From UBA10649 sp963755335 (GTDB lineage: Bacteria; Actinomycetota; Actinomycetes; S36-B12): 64,000 bases of DNA. This document shows positions 1-8,721 of the stretch, in pieces. Each line of letters starts with the position of its first letter. Within the stretch, counting starts at the first letter, position 1. Location of the stretch: assembly GCA_963755335.1 (NCBI GenBank), contig CAVWJW010000004.1, positions 186,001-250,000 on the forward strand, in the 5' to 3' direction. The position numbers were made by a program, and so were the translations under genes. Under the pieces are notes generated by a model, which saw only the letters and a list, made by a program, of their open reading frames with translations, did not search any database and was not told the DNA's origin.

Positions 1-385
1 AGGCCACCTGCCGGATGGCGTCGAGGAGGTCGTTGCCGCGGATGTCCTTCAGGACGTAGCCGGACGCGCCCGCCATGATCGCGTCGAACAGGGCCTCGTC
101 GTCGGCGTACGACGTGAGCATGAGGCAGTGCACGTCGGGCATGGAGGAGCGGATCTCTCGGCACACCTCGACGCCGCTGCCGTCGGGCAGGCGGACGTCG
201 AGAACGGCCACGTCCGGTCGGGCAGCCGGGATGCGATGCAGGGCGTCCGCGGTGGACCCCGCCTCGCCGACCACCTCCAGGTCGCGCTCGAGGCCGATCA
301 GATCGGCAAGGCCGCGGCGGACGATCTCATGGTCGTCCATGAGGAACACGCGGATGGTCGAGGCTTCGTTTGGGGCAGCAGACAT
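1..385 (-). CDS. NarL/FixJ-family response regulator, DevR/DosR-like receiver domain (partial)
   Basis: The reverse strand encodes the first 128 residues of a two-component response regulator that runs off the left edge, so its DNA-binding domain is not seen. The start is ATG at 385. The acidic pocket is Asp17-Asp18 in VFLMDDHEIVRRG and the predicted phospho-acceptor is Asp63 in VAVLDVRLPDG. The switch Thr/Ser (LTS, residues 90-92) and the conserved Lys113 (VLKD) are all present. The wording of the receiver strongly recalls mycobacterial DevR/DosR (from memory, not aligned), which responds to hypoxia and NO. No sensor kinase is visible here. The operon on the other strand starts about 110 bp away, so the intervening segment probably holds divergent promoters. 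Confidence 0.85.
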   Translation of the reverse strand, partial: MSAAPNEASTIRVFLMDDHEIVRRGLADLIGLERDLEVVGEAGSTADALHRIPAARPDVAVLDVRLPDGSGVEVCREIRSSMPDVHCLMLTSYADDEALFDAIMAGASGYVLKDIRGNDLLDAIRQVA

Positions 386-498
386 GCGCGTCATTGTGCA
401 CCACGCTCGCAGGCCGGTCGCCCGCTTCCCGCCTTCCCCGCTGCGCCGGGTGCGCAAACCCGTATCCGAGAGCGGCCGCCGATGGGAGGATGGCATGC

Positions 499-1590
499 GT
501 GAGAACAGACGGTGTTCGGCCCGCCGAGGCGGTTCAGCTCCTCACCCCGGAGGGGGAGCGGACGGTCCATCCGGACTACGACATCACCCCCACCGACGGC
601 GAACTTCGCGACATCTACCGCGACATGGTGCTGGTGCGACGACTCGACACCGAGGCCACCGCCCTGCAGCGACAGGGCGAACTGGGCCTGTGGGCACCGT
701 GCCAGGGCCAGGAGGCCGCGCAGGTCGGCTCGGCTCGGGCCCTGCGGCCGACCGACTTCGTGTTCCCCACCTACCGCGACCACGGCGTCACGTGGTCGCG
801 CGGGGTGGCGCCGCTGGAGATGCTGGCGATGTACCGGGGCGTCACCAACGGCGGCTGGGACCCCAACAGGCTGCACTGCGCCCTGCCGACCATCGTGATC
901 GGGAACCAGGTCCTGCACGGCGTGGGCTACGCCATGGGAATCCAGCTCGACGGCGCCGACGAGGCCGTGATCGCCTACTTCGGCGACGGCGCCACGGCAG
1001 AGGGCGATGTCAACGAGGGATTCGTGTTCGCCGCCGACTACAACGCTCCGATCGTGTTCTTCTGCCAGAACAACCAATGGGCCATCTCCTCCCCGCGTGA
1101 CCGTCAGGGCGGTGGCCCGCTCTACCAGCGAGCGGCCGGCTTCGGCTTCCCCGGCGTGCAGGTCGATGGCAACGACGTCCTCGCCGTGATGGCCGTGACT
1201 CGCGTGCTGCTCGATCGTGCGCGCGCCGGAGAGGGCCCGGCGTTCATCGAGGCCTACACCTACCGCATGGGTGCCCACACGACGTCAGACGATCCGACGC
1301 GCTACCGCACCGCTGACGAGCTCGAGATCTGGCGCCTGCGTGACCCGATCGAGCGGCTGAAGGTCTTCCTCGCTCGCCAGGGCATCGCCGACCGGCACTT
1401 CTTCGACACGATCGACCACCAGGCGGGCGAGCTCGCGACCCTGGTTCGCGAGGGCGTGCGAGGCATGCCCGATCCGCCGCCCGAGGCCCTCTTCGATCAC
1501 GTGTACGCCGAGCCGCACAGCCTCATCGATCAGGAGCGACGCGGATTCCTGCTATACGAGGCATCCTTCGCGGACGGGGCCCTGCAGTGA
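499..1590 (+). CDS. bkdA: 2-oxoacid dehydrogenase complex E1 alpha subunit (pyruvate or branched-chain type)
   Basis: This is the thiamine-diphosphate-dependent E1 alpha subunit, which with E1 beta decarboxylates a 2-oxoacid and passes the acyl group to lipoyl-E2. The ThDP/Mg motif runs from GDGATAEGD (residues 162-170) to the paired Asn of QNNQW (191-192). The phosphorylation-loop-type sequence YRMGAHTTSDDPTRYR follows. The GTG at 499 was chosen because GGGAGGA lies 8 nt upstream; an open frame continues upstream without a ribosome site. At 363 aa it is normal for the family. Its stop overlaps the E1 beta start (GTGA). The three-gene order E1alpha-E1beta-E2 matches mycobacterial bkdABC. No E3 gene is adjacent, and substrate (pyruvate versus branched-chain oxoacid) cannot be decided from sequence alone. 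Confidence 0.9.
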   Translation: MRTDGVRPAEAVQLLTPEGERTVHPDYDITPTDGELRDIYRDMVLVRRLDTEATALQRQGELGLWAPCQGQEAAQVGSARALRPTDFVFPTYRDHGVTWSRGVAPLEMLAMYRGVTNGGWDPNRLHCALPTIVIGNQVLHGVGYAMGIQLDGADEAVIAYFGDGATAEGDVNEGFVFAADYNAPIVFFCQNNQWAISSPRDRQGGGPLYQRAAGFGFPGVQVDGNDVLAVMAVTRVLLDRARAGEGPAFIEAYTYRMGAHTTSDDPTRYRTADELEIWRLRDPIERLKVFLARQGIADRHFFDTIDHQAGELATLVREGVRGMPDPPPEALFDHVYAEPHSLIDQERRGFLLYEASFADGALQ

Positions 1591-2573
1591 CGACGATGAC
1601 GATGGCGAAGGCCCTCAACGCAGGCCTGCGCAAGGCGATGGAGCGCGACACCAAGGTCGTCCTCTTCGGCGAGGACATCGGCCGGCTGGGCGGGGTGTTC
1701 CGGGTCACGGACGGCCTGCAGAAGGACTTCGGCGAGCATCGCGTCATCGATTCACCCCTTGCCGAGAGCGGCATCGTCGGAACTGCCGTGGGACTGGCGA
1801 TGCGGGGCTACCGGCCCGTCGTCGAGATCCAGTTCGACGGCTTCGTGTACCCGGCGTTCGATCAGATCGTGTCGCAGGTGGCCAAGGTGCACCGCCGATC
1901 CGAGGGCACCGTGGCCATGCCCATCGTCATCCGCATCCCGTTCGGCGGCGGGATCGGAGCGGTCGAGCACCACAGCGAGTCGCCCGAGGCGTACTTCGCC
2001 CATACGGCGGGTCTGCGGGTGCTGTCGCCGAGCGATCCGCAGGCGGCGTACGTCACCATCCAGCAGGCGGTGGCGTGCAACGACCCGGTGGTCTACTTCG
2101 AGCCGAAGCGTCGGTACTGGGACAAGGGCGAGGTCGACGAGTCCATCGACGTCCAGGATGCCCGGCAGGTCTCGACGCCGTGGCGCGCCCGCATCGTCCG
2201 CACGGGATCGGACCTCACGCTGGCCGGCTACGGACCCATGGTGCGCACCTGCATCGAGGCGGCGGCGGCCTCGGCGGACGTATCGATCGAAGTGGTCGAC
2301 CTGCAGTCGCTTGCGCCCCTCGACATCGACACCCTGGCGCACTCGGTGGAGCGGACCGGCCGCCTCGTGGTGGTCCACGAGGCGGCAGGCAACCTGGGCC
2401 TCGGCGCCGAGGTGGCTGCGCGCATCACCGAGCGGTGCTTCTACTCCCTCGAGGCACCAGTGCTGCGCGTGACCGGCTACGACATCCCCTACCCGCCGAG
2501 TCGGCTGGAGGAGCAGTTCCTCCCGGACGTCGATCGCATCCTCGACGCGGTCGACCGGTCGATGGAGTTCTGA
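1587..2573 (+). CDS. bkdB: 2-oxoacid dehydrogenase complex E1 beta subunit
   Basis: A 328-aa transketolase-like E1 beta subunit forming the heterotetrameric decarboxylase with the preceding gene. Recognisable features are the N-terminal MTMAKALNAGLRKAMERD, the VFGED-like segment VVLFGEDIGRLGGVFRVTDG, the ThDP-contacting LAESGIVGTAVGLAMRG, and the FGGGIGAVEHHSESPEAYF loop. A C-terminal transketolase domain follows (DLQSLAPLDIDTL). Translation is probably coupled: GTG 1587 overlaps the E1 alpha stop, and its own TGA overlaps the E2 ATG. The family is clear; only the preferred oxoacid is open. Confidence 0.92.
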   Translation: MTTMTMAKALNAGLRKAMERDTKVVLFGEDIGRLGGVFRVTDGLQKDFGEHRVIDSPLAESGIVGTAVGLAMRGYRPVVEIQFDGFVYPAFDQIVSQVAKVHRRSEGTVAMPIVIRIPFGGGIGAVEHHSESPEAYFAHTAGLRVLSPSDPQAAYVTIQQAVACNDPVVYFEPKRRYWDKGEVDESIDVQDARQVSTPWRARIVRTGSDLTLAGYGPMVRTCIEAAAASADVSIEVVDLQSLAPLDIDTLAHSVERTGRLVVVHEAAGNLGLGAEVAARITERCFYSLEAPVLRVTGYDIPYPPSRLEEQFLPDVDRILDAVDRSMEF

Positions 2574-3877
2574 TGACGACCTCACGCGTCTTCTCGCTGC
2601 CGGACGTGGGCGAGGGCCTCACCGAGGCCGAGATCCTGCGATGGCACGTTCGACCCGGAGACCACGTCCTGGTCAACCAGGTGATCGTCGAGATCGAGAC
2701 AGCCAAGGCCTCCGTCGAACTTCCCTCACCGTTCGCGGGAACCGTCGAGGAGTTGCATGTCGCGGAGGGGGCGATCGTGCCGGTCGGCTCCCCGATCATC
2801 TCGATCGCCAGCGAGGGAGCGGCCGTCCCCGCGGACGATGAGAAGCCGGCCGTGCTGGTCGGCTACGGAGTGCGGGAGGCCGGGGCGAGTCGCCGCGCGC
2901 GCAGGGTGGCCGAGGTGGGTGCCGTCCCCGTCCCCGACCCGGATCCCGTCGTTGAGCCGCCAGTGGTGCCCGCACCCGATCTCACTCCGGCTTCGCCGAG
3001 GGGTCCCGTGCGCGCAAAGCCGTTGGTTCGCAAGCTCGCCCGGGAGAAGGGGGTCGATCTGGCGACTCTCGTCCCGAGCGGCCCCAACGGCGAGGTGACC
3101 CGCGACGACGTCATGCGTTCGGCCGGAGCCGTGGTCCGGGCCCCGAGCCGAAGCGACGACCAGGCCGGCGATCGCGTGCCCGTGCGCGGCGTCCAGCGGG
3201 CCATGGCCGAGGCGATGGTGCAGTCCGCGTTCACCGCTCCCCACGTGACCGAGTGGGTCGACGTCGACATGAGCCGATCCATGGAACTGCTCCGCAGACT
3301 TCGCGACGATCCGGCGCATGCCGATCTGCGCATCACGCCGATGGCCCTCGTCGCGGCGGCGCTGGTACGGGCAGCCCGCGAGTTCCCACGGATCAACTCC
3401 ACCTGGGTCGACTCCGCGACCGGAGCCGATGTCGTCATCCATCGGGACGTGAACCTTGGCATCGCGGCCGACACGCCGCGGGGTCTGCTCGTGCCCACGG
3501 TCAAGGGCGCTGGTCGCATGGGGCTCGTCGAACTCGCTCGTGCCATCCGGCAGGTCATCGACACGGCGCGAGCCGGTCGCAGCACGCCCAGCGACCTCAC
3601 CGGAGGCACGATCACCCTGACGAACGTCGGCGTGTTCGGCGTCGACGGAGGCACGCCTATCCTCACGCCCGGCCAGGCCGGCATCCTCGCGATGGGGCGC
3701 GTCATCGACCGGCCGTGGGTCATCGAGGGCGCCGTCGTGGCTCGGCCGGTGATGCTGCTGTCACTGTCGTTCGACCATCGCATCGTCGACGGGGCCCTGG
3801 GCTCCCGCGTCCTTCAATCGGTGGCCGCGTTCCTGGCGGATCCGACCATGGTGCTCGCGCTGGAGAAGGGGCTCTAG
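2573..3877 (+). CDS. bkdC: Dihydrolipoamide acyltransferase (E2) of the 2-oxoacid dehydrogenase complex
   Basis: The E2 core enzyme transfers acyl groups from lipoyl-lysine to CoA. Domains in order: one lipoyl domain (about 5-82; lipoylated Lys45 in ETAKASVEL), a Pro/Val-rich linker, a peripheral-subunit-binding domain (about 148-183), and the CoA acyltransferase domain (about 200-434). The last has the catalytic motif DHRIVDG, with His402 and Asp406. ATG 2573 is chosen because it overlaps the E1 beta stop (ATGA) and directly precedes the lipoyl domain; longer open frame upstream lies inside E1 beta. The single lipoyl domain and 434-aa length are typical of branched-chain E2. It is the last gene of the operon and ends a few bases from a convergent gene. 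Confidence 0.93.
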   Translation: MTTSRVFSLPDVGEGLTEAEILRWHVRPGDHVLVNQVIVEIETAKASVELPSPFAGTVEELHVAEGAIVPVGSPIISIASEGAAVPADDEKPAVLVGYGVREAGASRRARRVAEVGAVPVPDPDPVVEPPVVPAPDLTPASPRGPVRAKPLVRKLAREKGVDLATLVPSGPNGEVTRDDVMRSAGAVVRAPSRSDDQAGDRVPVRGVQRAMAEAMVQSAFTAPHVTEWVDVDMSRSMELLRRLRDDPAHADLRITPMALVAAALVRAAREFPRINSTWVDSATGADVVIHRDVNLGIAADTPRGLLVPTVKGAGRMGLVELARAIRQVIDTARAGRSTPSDLTGGTITLTNVGVFGVDGGTPILTPGQAGILAMGRVIDRPWVIEGAVVARPVMLLSLSFDHRIVDGALGSRVLQSVAAFLADPTMVLALEKGL

Positions 3878-3884
3878 CCAGGCG

Positions 3885-4724
3885 TCAGGGTGAGATCGCC
3901 ATCGCCGGCAGGAGCCGCTGCCCGAGGTCGGCATCACCCAGCAGCTCCACCTTGTCGCGCAGCCAGGGGTCATCGATCGCGACGCGTCCTGCGGACAGGC
4001 GCATGAATGCCGCCCACGTCATCGCTGCCTCGAGGTCCGGCCGTACGTCGTCGGCGGCCCACGCGCCCTTGCCCTCGTCGTCGACGGTCACGCTCGCCTG
4101 GTGGTGCATGTCGGGGCCGAGCACGGTCAGTGTCAGGACGGATCCGGTCGGCGCCTTGACGTTGTGGCCCCACACGTACGGCAGCGAACTGGTCATCTGG
4201 CTGAAGGCGATGCCCGCAGGTGCCGTGTTCCATCCGCCGTCATTCCCTACAGCCCACCGGATGTCCTGCTCGTGCACCCAGGTGTCGAACGTGCGCACGC
4301 GCAGGAAACGGTCGAGGGACGTCGGCCGACCCGACATCCCGATCACCTCCGCGCCGTCGGGCAGGGCGTCGAGCTGTTCGCGGCGCCGGGCGATCGTGGC
4401 CCGCAGTTCCGCGAGAAGCTCCTGGGGCGCGGTTCCGCGCCGGTAGTCGACGCCGATCTCGGTGATGCGGCCGATGTCGTTGCGCACATGCGTCATGACC
4501 TCGAGATCCGGCGAATGGTCGGGGCGCGGCTCGCCGCCGAAGAGCTGCTCGAGGTCGATCACGTGGGCGACGACGTCCGCCACGGACCAGCCCGGGCAGT
4601 CGGTCGGCAGCTGCCACTGCTCGTCGGTGAGCGGCTCGGCCACGGCGACGATCGCGTCAGCCGCCTCCTGCCACACATCGATGAGCTCGGCGACGGTCGG
4701 GGCGGCGGGGGCTTCGTTGGCCAT
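3885..4724 (-). CDS. TIGR03083-type mycothiol-dependent maleylpyruvate isomerase family protein
   Basis: A 279-aa protein with the DinB/MDMPI fold. The N-terminal half has the typical CPGWSVADVVAHVIDLEQ (residues 43-60), where His54 is the expected first metal ligand. The central FDTWVHEQDIRWAVG (about 140-154) is the family's second signature. The C-terminal part resembles an SCP2-like domain. Members are predicted metal-dependent enzymes that use mycothiol, the actinobacterial thiol, but most have no known substrate. The gene is convergent with the E2 gene (7 nt between stops) and divergent from the nitrilase gene. No clue to its substrate is seen in the neighbours. Confidence 0.8.
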   Translation of the reverse strand: MANEAPAAPTVAELIDVWQEAADAIVAVAEPLTDEQWQLPTDCPGWSVADVVAHVIDLEQLFGGEPRPDHSPDLEVMTHVRNDIGRITEIGVDYRRGTAPQELLAELRATIARRREQLDALPDGAEVIGMSGRPTSLDRFLRVRTFDTWVHEQDIRWAVGNDGGWNTAPAGIAFSQMTSSLPYVWGHNVKAPTGSVLTLTVLGPDMHHQASVTVDDEGKGAWAADDVRPDLEAAMTWAAFMRLSAGRVAIDDPWLRDKVELLGDADLGQRLLPAMAISP

Positions 4725-4782
4725 GGGTCCACGCTAGCCGTAGGGGATCCGGGCCGCCGTCCGACGGAAGTAGAGTTCCTGC

Positions 4783-5568
4783 GTGAGCGTCCGTATCGCC
4801 TTGATCCAGCTCGACTGCTCGACCACCGAGTCCGTGCACGAGCGCGTGACGCGCGGCCTCGAGCTCATCGACGCGACGGCGCCGAAGGCCGACCTGATCA
4901 TCCTCCCCGAGCTGTGGCACGTCGGCGCCTTCGACGTCGACGCGGCGCGCCTGCACGCCCAGCCGATCGACGGCCCGCTCGTCACCTCCATGAGCGCCCT
5001 GGCGGCCGAGCACGAGGTCTGGCTCCACGGTGGGTCGTTCTGCGAACTGGCCGAGGACGGGCAGCACTACAACACGAGCGTGCTGTTCGCTCCGGACGGC
5101 GAGCTGGTGGCGTCGTACCGCAAGATCCACCTGTTCGGCTTCGACGGCGGCGAGACGGTCCTCATGAGCGGCGGCGACGAACTGGTGGTCGTCGACACTC
5201 CGCTCGGGCCGACCGGCCTGGCCACGTGCTACGACATGCGCTTCCCGGAGATGTTCCGAGGACTGACCGACGGTGGTGCCACCGCGATCCTGCTGACGTC
5301 CGGCTGGCCGACTCCGCGCATCGAGCACTGGGACGTGCTGACCCGGGCGCGTGCGATCGAGAACCAGACGTGGTTCATCGCCTGCAACGAGGTCGGCACG
5401 CAGGGGGACTTTGTGCTGGGCGGTCACTCGGTGGTCGTCGATCCGCAGGGCGCGGTCGTCGCCCAGGCGGGCCCCGCTGCCGAGGTGCTGTTCGTCGACA
5501 TCGATCCGGGCGCGGCCAACGCTTGGCGCGAGAAGTTCCCGGTGCTCTTCGACATCCGGATGGCGTAG
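4783..5568 (+). CDS. Carbon-nitrogen hydrolase (nitrilase superfamily, omega-amidase-like)
   Basis: A 261-aa nitrilase-superfamily amidase. The Glu-Lys-Cys triad is complete: Glu43 in LPELWHVG, Lys114 in YRKIHLFGFD and Cys149 in GLATCYDMRFPEMFR. The DMRFPE sequence after the cysteine is typical of the omega-amidase/YafV-like branch, which hydrolyses alpha-keto acid amides. That narrower assignment is inference. The GTG start at 4783 gives the canonical VRIALIQLD beginning. It stands alone, divergent from the MDMPI-like gene and convergent with the transpeptidase-like gene. Confidence 0.87.
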   Translation: MSVRIALIQLDCSTTESVHERVTRGLELIDATAPKADLIILPELWHVGAFDVDAARLHAQPIDGPLVTSMSALAAEHEVWLHGGSFCELAEDGQHYNTSVLFAPDGELVASYRKIHLFGFDGGETVLMSGGDELVVVDTPLGPTGLATCYDMRFPEMFRGLTDGGATAILLTSGWPTPRIEHWDVLTRARAIENQTWFIACNEVGTQGDFVLGGHSVVVDPQGAVVAQAGPAAEVLFVDIDPGAANAWREKFPVLFDIRMA

Positions 5569-5571
5569 GCC

Positions 5572-6367
5572 CTACATCGAGTCGATCGCGGAGGCCGGGC
5601 CGATGACGATGACCGGGTGTTTCGCCGGGGCGAGCCACCGCAGCACGTCACGCATCGTCGTCAGCGGGATGGACACGCACCCGGCAGTGGGCTTCCCCTT
5701 GCTCACGTGCAGGAAGATGCCGCCGCCGGCCTTCGTGTTCAGGCGGCGAGGCGCTGCGGCGGATGCCGTCCCTGCCCCGGACGATCGGCCCGTTCGGGAG
5801 GTTGAAGTCGAGCACCGCCACGTAGCGGTACTGCGGGCCCTTGGCCCACAGGTGCTCGGCGTTGCTGCCGTAGGCACGCCAGTTGATCGCGGCGGTCTGG
5901 AAGACGTTGTAGGTGAGCGGGTGGTCGGCGTCGTAGGTCCACGAGTCGTTCCTGTCGAACTGCCGATACGGCAGCGCCGACCCTGGATCGGGGAGCCGAC
6001 CGAAGGCGCTGGTGATGGCGTAGGTGCCGGCGGGCGTGGTTCCACTTCCCTGCCTGCGCTGGCGGCCCGGAACCAGTCCGCCGTAGCCCAGCCACGCGGG
6101 CGTGGCCGTCACTACCTCGTGCCATGGGCCGGTACCCGTGCGCTCGAACGTGCGCAGCGTTCCGGACGTCGACCGCCACGACGGTGCGGTCACGACGATG
6201 ACCTGCTCGGCCCGACCCACATGTGCCAGATCCCCGGGCGTCACGCCGGCCAGGCCTGTGGCGCCCGAGGCGGCGGTGGGCACCAGGAGGAGGGCTGCGC
6301 TGACCAGCACCGTCGCCGTAACGGCAGTGACCGTCGCCATGTACCTCGCCAGCCTCACGCGCCTCAT
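5572..6367 (-). CDS. L,D-transpeptidase (YkuD)-like secreted protein, frame interrupted once
   Basis: The product starts with a signal-peptide-like segment (RLARYMATVTAVTATVLVSAALLL, split by charge, then TAASGA) and continues through a YkuD-like domain. The catalytic signature HVSKGKPTAGCVSIP, with His and the nucleophilic Cys (HxnGCxSxP), lies in a different frame from the N-terminal part. The switch falls at about 5745-5765 and one base would restore about 263 residues. YkuD enzymes make 3-3 peptidoglycan cross-links; stand-alone L,D-transpeptidase-like proteins of this size also occur in actinobacteria as putative hydrolase-like forms. ATG 6367 is a best guess because no clear ribosome site is visible. 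Whether the frameshift is real is unknown. Confidence 0.72.
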
Positions 6368-6568
6368 TCCATCACGGAGAGCGGACGGTCCGGGCCGCGG
6401 TCCGCAGAGTTCGGTTGCGGTTTGTCGACAGTTTGTCAACGAGACGCGAACGAGTCGTTCTGGTGGCTACGGTAAGGAACGTCCCCCCTCCCACCAACAA
6501 CACGCTAGGCACCGCAAGCAACCGCACAATGAACGTCAGGGTCGGATCAACCAACCTGGAGGCAAGTA

Positions 6569-7792
6569 ATGCGAACAACCCGATGGATGGCTGTCGTTTC
6601 GGGAGCCGGCGCGGTCATGCTCGTGGCGACCGCCTGTGGCAGCCCGGCAGCACCTGCGGCCAGCAGCGCGAGCGCCGCGGCCTCGGCCGCCGCCTCGACC
6701 GCCGCGTCGACGGCTGCGTCAGCGGCAGGATCGACTGCCGGATCAGCTGCGGCAGCCGGCGGCGACGCTGCAACCGCAACCTCGGTTGCGGCGTTCGGTG
6801 ACATGGCAGGACTCGAGGCCGCCTGCAAGACGGAGGGCAAGCTGAACGTGATCGCCCTTCCGCCGGACTGGGCGAACTACGGCAAGATCATCGACGCGTT
6901 CAAGGCGAAGTACGGCGTCGAGGTCGATTCCGCGCAGCCGGACGGCAGCAGCCAGGACGAGATCAACGCGGCCTCGCAGCTCAAGGGCACCGACCGCGCA
7001 CCTGACGTCTTCGACGTCGGACAGTCCGTCGCCGTCGCGAACACGGCGATGTTCGCGCCGTACCAGGTTGCGACGTGGGCCGACATCGCTGACAACTTCA
7101 AGGACCCGACCGGGACGTGGGTCAACGACTACGGCGGCTACATGGCCATCAGCTACGACGCGAGCAAGGTGCCCGCTCCGACCTCCGTCGCCGACCTGCT
7201 GAAGGCCGACTACAAGGGCAAGGTCGCTCTCAACGGCGATCCCACCCAGGCCGGGGCCGCATGGAACGGCGTCATGATGGCCTCGCTCGCCAACGGCGGT
7301 TCGCTTGACGACATCTCCAAGGGCGTCGACTTCTTCCAGCAGCTCAACGCCGCTGGGAACTTCCTGCCGGTCGATCCCACCCCGGCGACAGTCGAGTCGG
7401 GCCAGACCCCCGTCGTCATCGACTGGGACTACCTCGAGGCCGGCCAGGCAGCTGCGCTCAAGGCCAAGGGCATCGACTGGAAGACCTTCGTTCCCGACGA
7501 CGCGGTCGTCGGCGGCTACTACTACCAGGCGATCAACAAGGACGCGCCGCACCCGGCATGTGCCCGCCTGTGGGAGGAGTACCTGTACTCCGACGACGGT
7601 CAGAACGGCTGGCTGCAGGGCGGTGCACGTCCCGTACGAGCGGACGCCATGGTCAAGGCCGGGACGATCGACGCCGCCGCCTATGCGGCACTGCCGAAGG
7701 TGACCGGGACGCCTCAGGTCCCGACCGCCGACCAGGTCAAGGCCGGTAACGACTACCTGACTGCCAACTGGGCGAAGGCCATCGGCGGCTGA
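6569..7792 (+). CDS. ABC transporter substrate-binding lipoprotein (polyamine/iron/phosphonate-type, family 1)
   Basis: A 407-aa extracytoplasmic binding protein. The N-terminus is a lipoprotein signal: a hydrophobic VMLVATAC with the lipidation Cys23 before GS. A long Ala/Ser/Gly-rich spacer follows (about 26-75) and then the periplasmic-binding fold, starting near LEAACKTEGKLNVIALPPDWANYG. Segments such as YYYQAINKDAPHPACARLWEEY are typical of the PotD/AfuA/PhnS class. ATG 6569 has CTGGAGGCAAGTA upstream. It heads an operon with two permeases and an ATPase. The adjacent phosphoesterase hints at a phosphorylated ligand (inference); polyamine or iron remain possible. Confidence 0.85.
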   Translation: MRTTRWMAVVSGAGAVMLVATACGSPAAPAASSASAAASAAASTAASTAASAAGSTAGSAAAAGGDAATATSVAAFGDMAGLEAACKTEGKLNVIALPPDWANYGKIIDAFKAKYGVEVDSAQPDGSSQDEINAASQLKGTDRAPDVFDVGQSVAVANTAMFAPYQVATWADIADNFKDPTGTWVNDYGGYMAISYDASKVPAPTSVADLLKADYKGKVALNGDPTQAGAAWNGVMMASLANGGSLDDISKGVDFFQQLNAAGNFLPVDPTPATVESGQTPVVIDWDYLEAGQAAALKAKGIDWKTFVPDDAVVGGYYYQAINKDAPHPACARLWEEYLYSDDGQNGWLQGGARPVRADAMVKAGTIDAAAYAALPKVTGTPQVPTADQVKAGNDYLTANWAKAIGG

Positions 7793-7803
7793 TCGGACAG
7801 TTC

Positions 7804-8721
7804 GTGACGACGGCTTCGACGCTGACCACCGAGGCCGGCCCCGCCCCGCGCGGGGCCGGCCTTCGGTGGGCTCGTCGTGCCGCCCCGTACCTCGGGGTGG
7901 TCCCGTTCAGCGTCTTCGTGATCGTGTTCCTGCTCTGGCCGACGTACATCGTGATCACGGGCGCCTTCGAAGGCAAGGACGGCGGCTTCGACCTGTCGGC
8001 GATCACCGAGGTCGTCACCCAGGAGTCCCACCGCTCGGCGTTCCAGAAGTCGATCACCATCTCGCTCATCACGGCGCTGGCGGGCTCCGTGCTCGGCGCG
8101 CTACTGGCGTGGGCCATCTCGATCGGTCGCAGCAACGGCCCGCTGCGTCGTGCATCGCTTGCCGGGGCGGGCGTCTTCGCTCAGTTCGGCGGCGTCATGC
8201 TCGCCTTCGCGTTCCTGGCGACCTTCGGCTTCAACGGCATGGTCACCGTGTTCTTCAACGACCACTTCGGTGACACGTTCCTGTCTGACGCGTCGTGGCT
8301 CTACGGCCTCGGGGGACTGTGCGTGGTCTATACGTTCTTCCAGATCCCCCTGATGCTGATCGTCTTCCTTCCCTCGGTCGAGAACCTGCGTCCGCAGTGG
8401 CGCGAGGCATCGGAGAGCCTGGGTGGCACCACCTGGGAGTACTGGCGCCACGTGGGCGGCCCGATCCTGTTCCCCAGTTTCATCGGCGCGGCCCTCCTGC
8501 TGTTCGCCAACGCCTTCAGCGCCTACGCGACCGCGGCCGCCCTCGTCAGCCAGGGCTCCCCGATCGTGCCCCTGCAGATTCGCGGCGCGCTGTCGAGCGA
8601 GGTGGCCCTCGGAAACGCCTCACTGGGCAAGGCCCTTGCGCTGGGCATGGTGGTCGTGGTCGCGATCGTCATGACCGGCTACGCCCTGCTGCAGAGGAGG
8701 GCGTCGAAGTGGTCGCAGTGA
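7804..8721 (+). CDS. ABC transporter permease (first)
   Basis: A 305-aa inner-membrane permease. About six hydrophobic segments are visible, beginning with LGVVPFSVFVIVFLLWPTYI. The EAA-type cytoplasmic loop is EASESLGGTTWEYWRHVGGPI (about residues 201-221), which docks with the ATPase. The GTG start at 7804 lies 11 nt after the stop of the binding protein. The first codons contain a very strong stem-loop (7828-7867, see separate entry) that may lower expression relative to the binding protein. It pairs with the next permease to form the transmembrane heterodimer. Confidence 0.88.
   Translation: MTTASTLTTEAGPAPRGAGLRWARRAAPYLGVVPFSVFVIVFLLWPTYIVITGAFEGKDGGFDLSAITEVVTQESHRSAFQKSITISLITALAGSVLGALLAWAISIGRSNGPLRRASLAGAGVFAQFGGVMLAFAFLATFGFNGMVTVFFNDHFGDTFLSDASWLYGLGGLCVVYTFFQIPLMLIVFLPSVENLRPQWREASESLGGTTWEYWRHVGGPILFPSFIGAALLLFANAFSAYATAAALVSQGSPIVPLQIRGALSSEVALGNASLGKALALGMVVVVAIVMTGYALLQRRASKWSQ
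7828..7867 (+). promoter_or_regulatory. Strong GC-rich stem-loop at the 5' end of the permease coding region
   Basis: GGCCGGCCCCG (7833-7843) pairs perfectly with CGGGGCCGGCC (7851-7861) across a 7-nt loop. ACCGA (7828-7832) extends the stem with TCGGT (7863-7867) after a one-base bulge. It begins 36 nt after the binding-protein stop and 24 nt into the permease gene. There is no U-tract. A processing/stability or attenuation role is inferred, since binding proteins are usually made in excess over permeases. Confidence 0.55.

Noticed and set aside
6433..6473. A sigma-70 promoter (TTGTCA ... TACGGT) before the ABC binding protein.
   Set aside because: The two hexamers are about 29 bp apart, which is too far, and no better pair was found.
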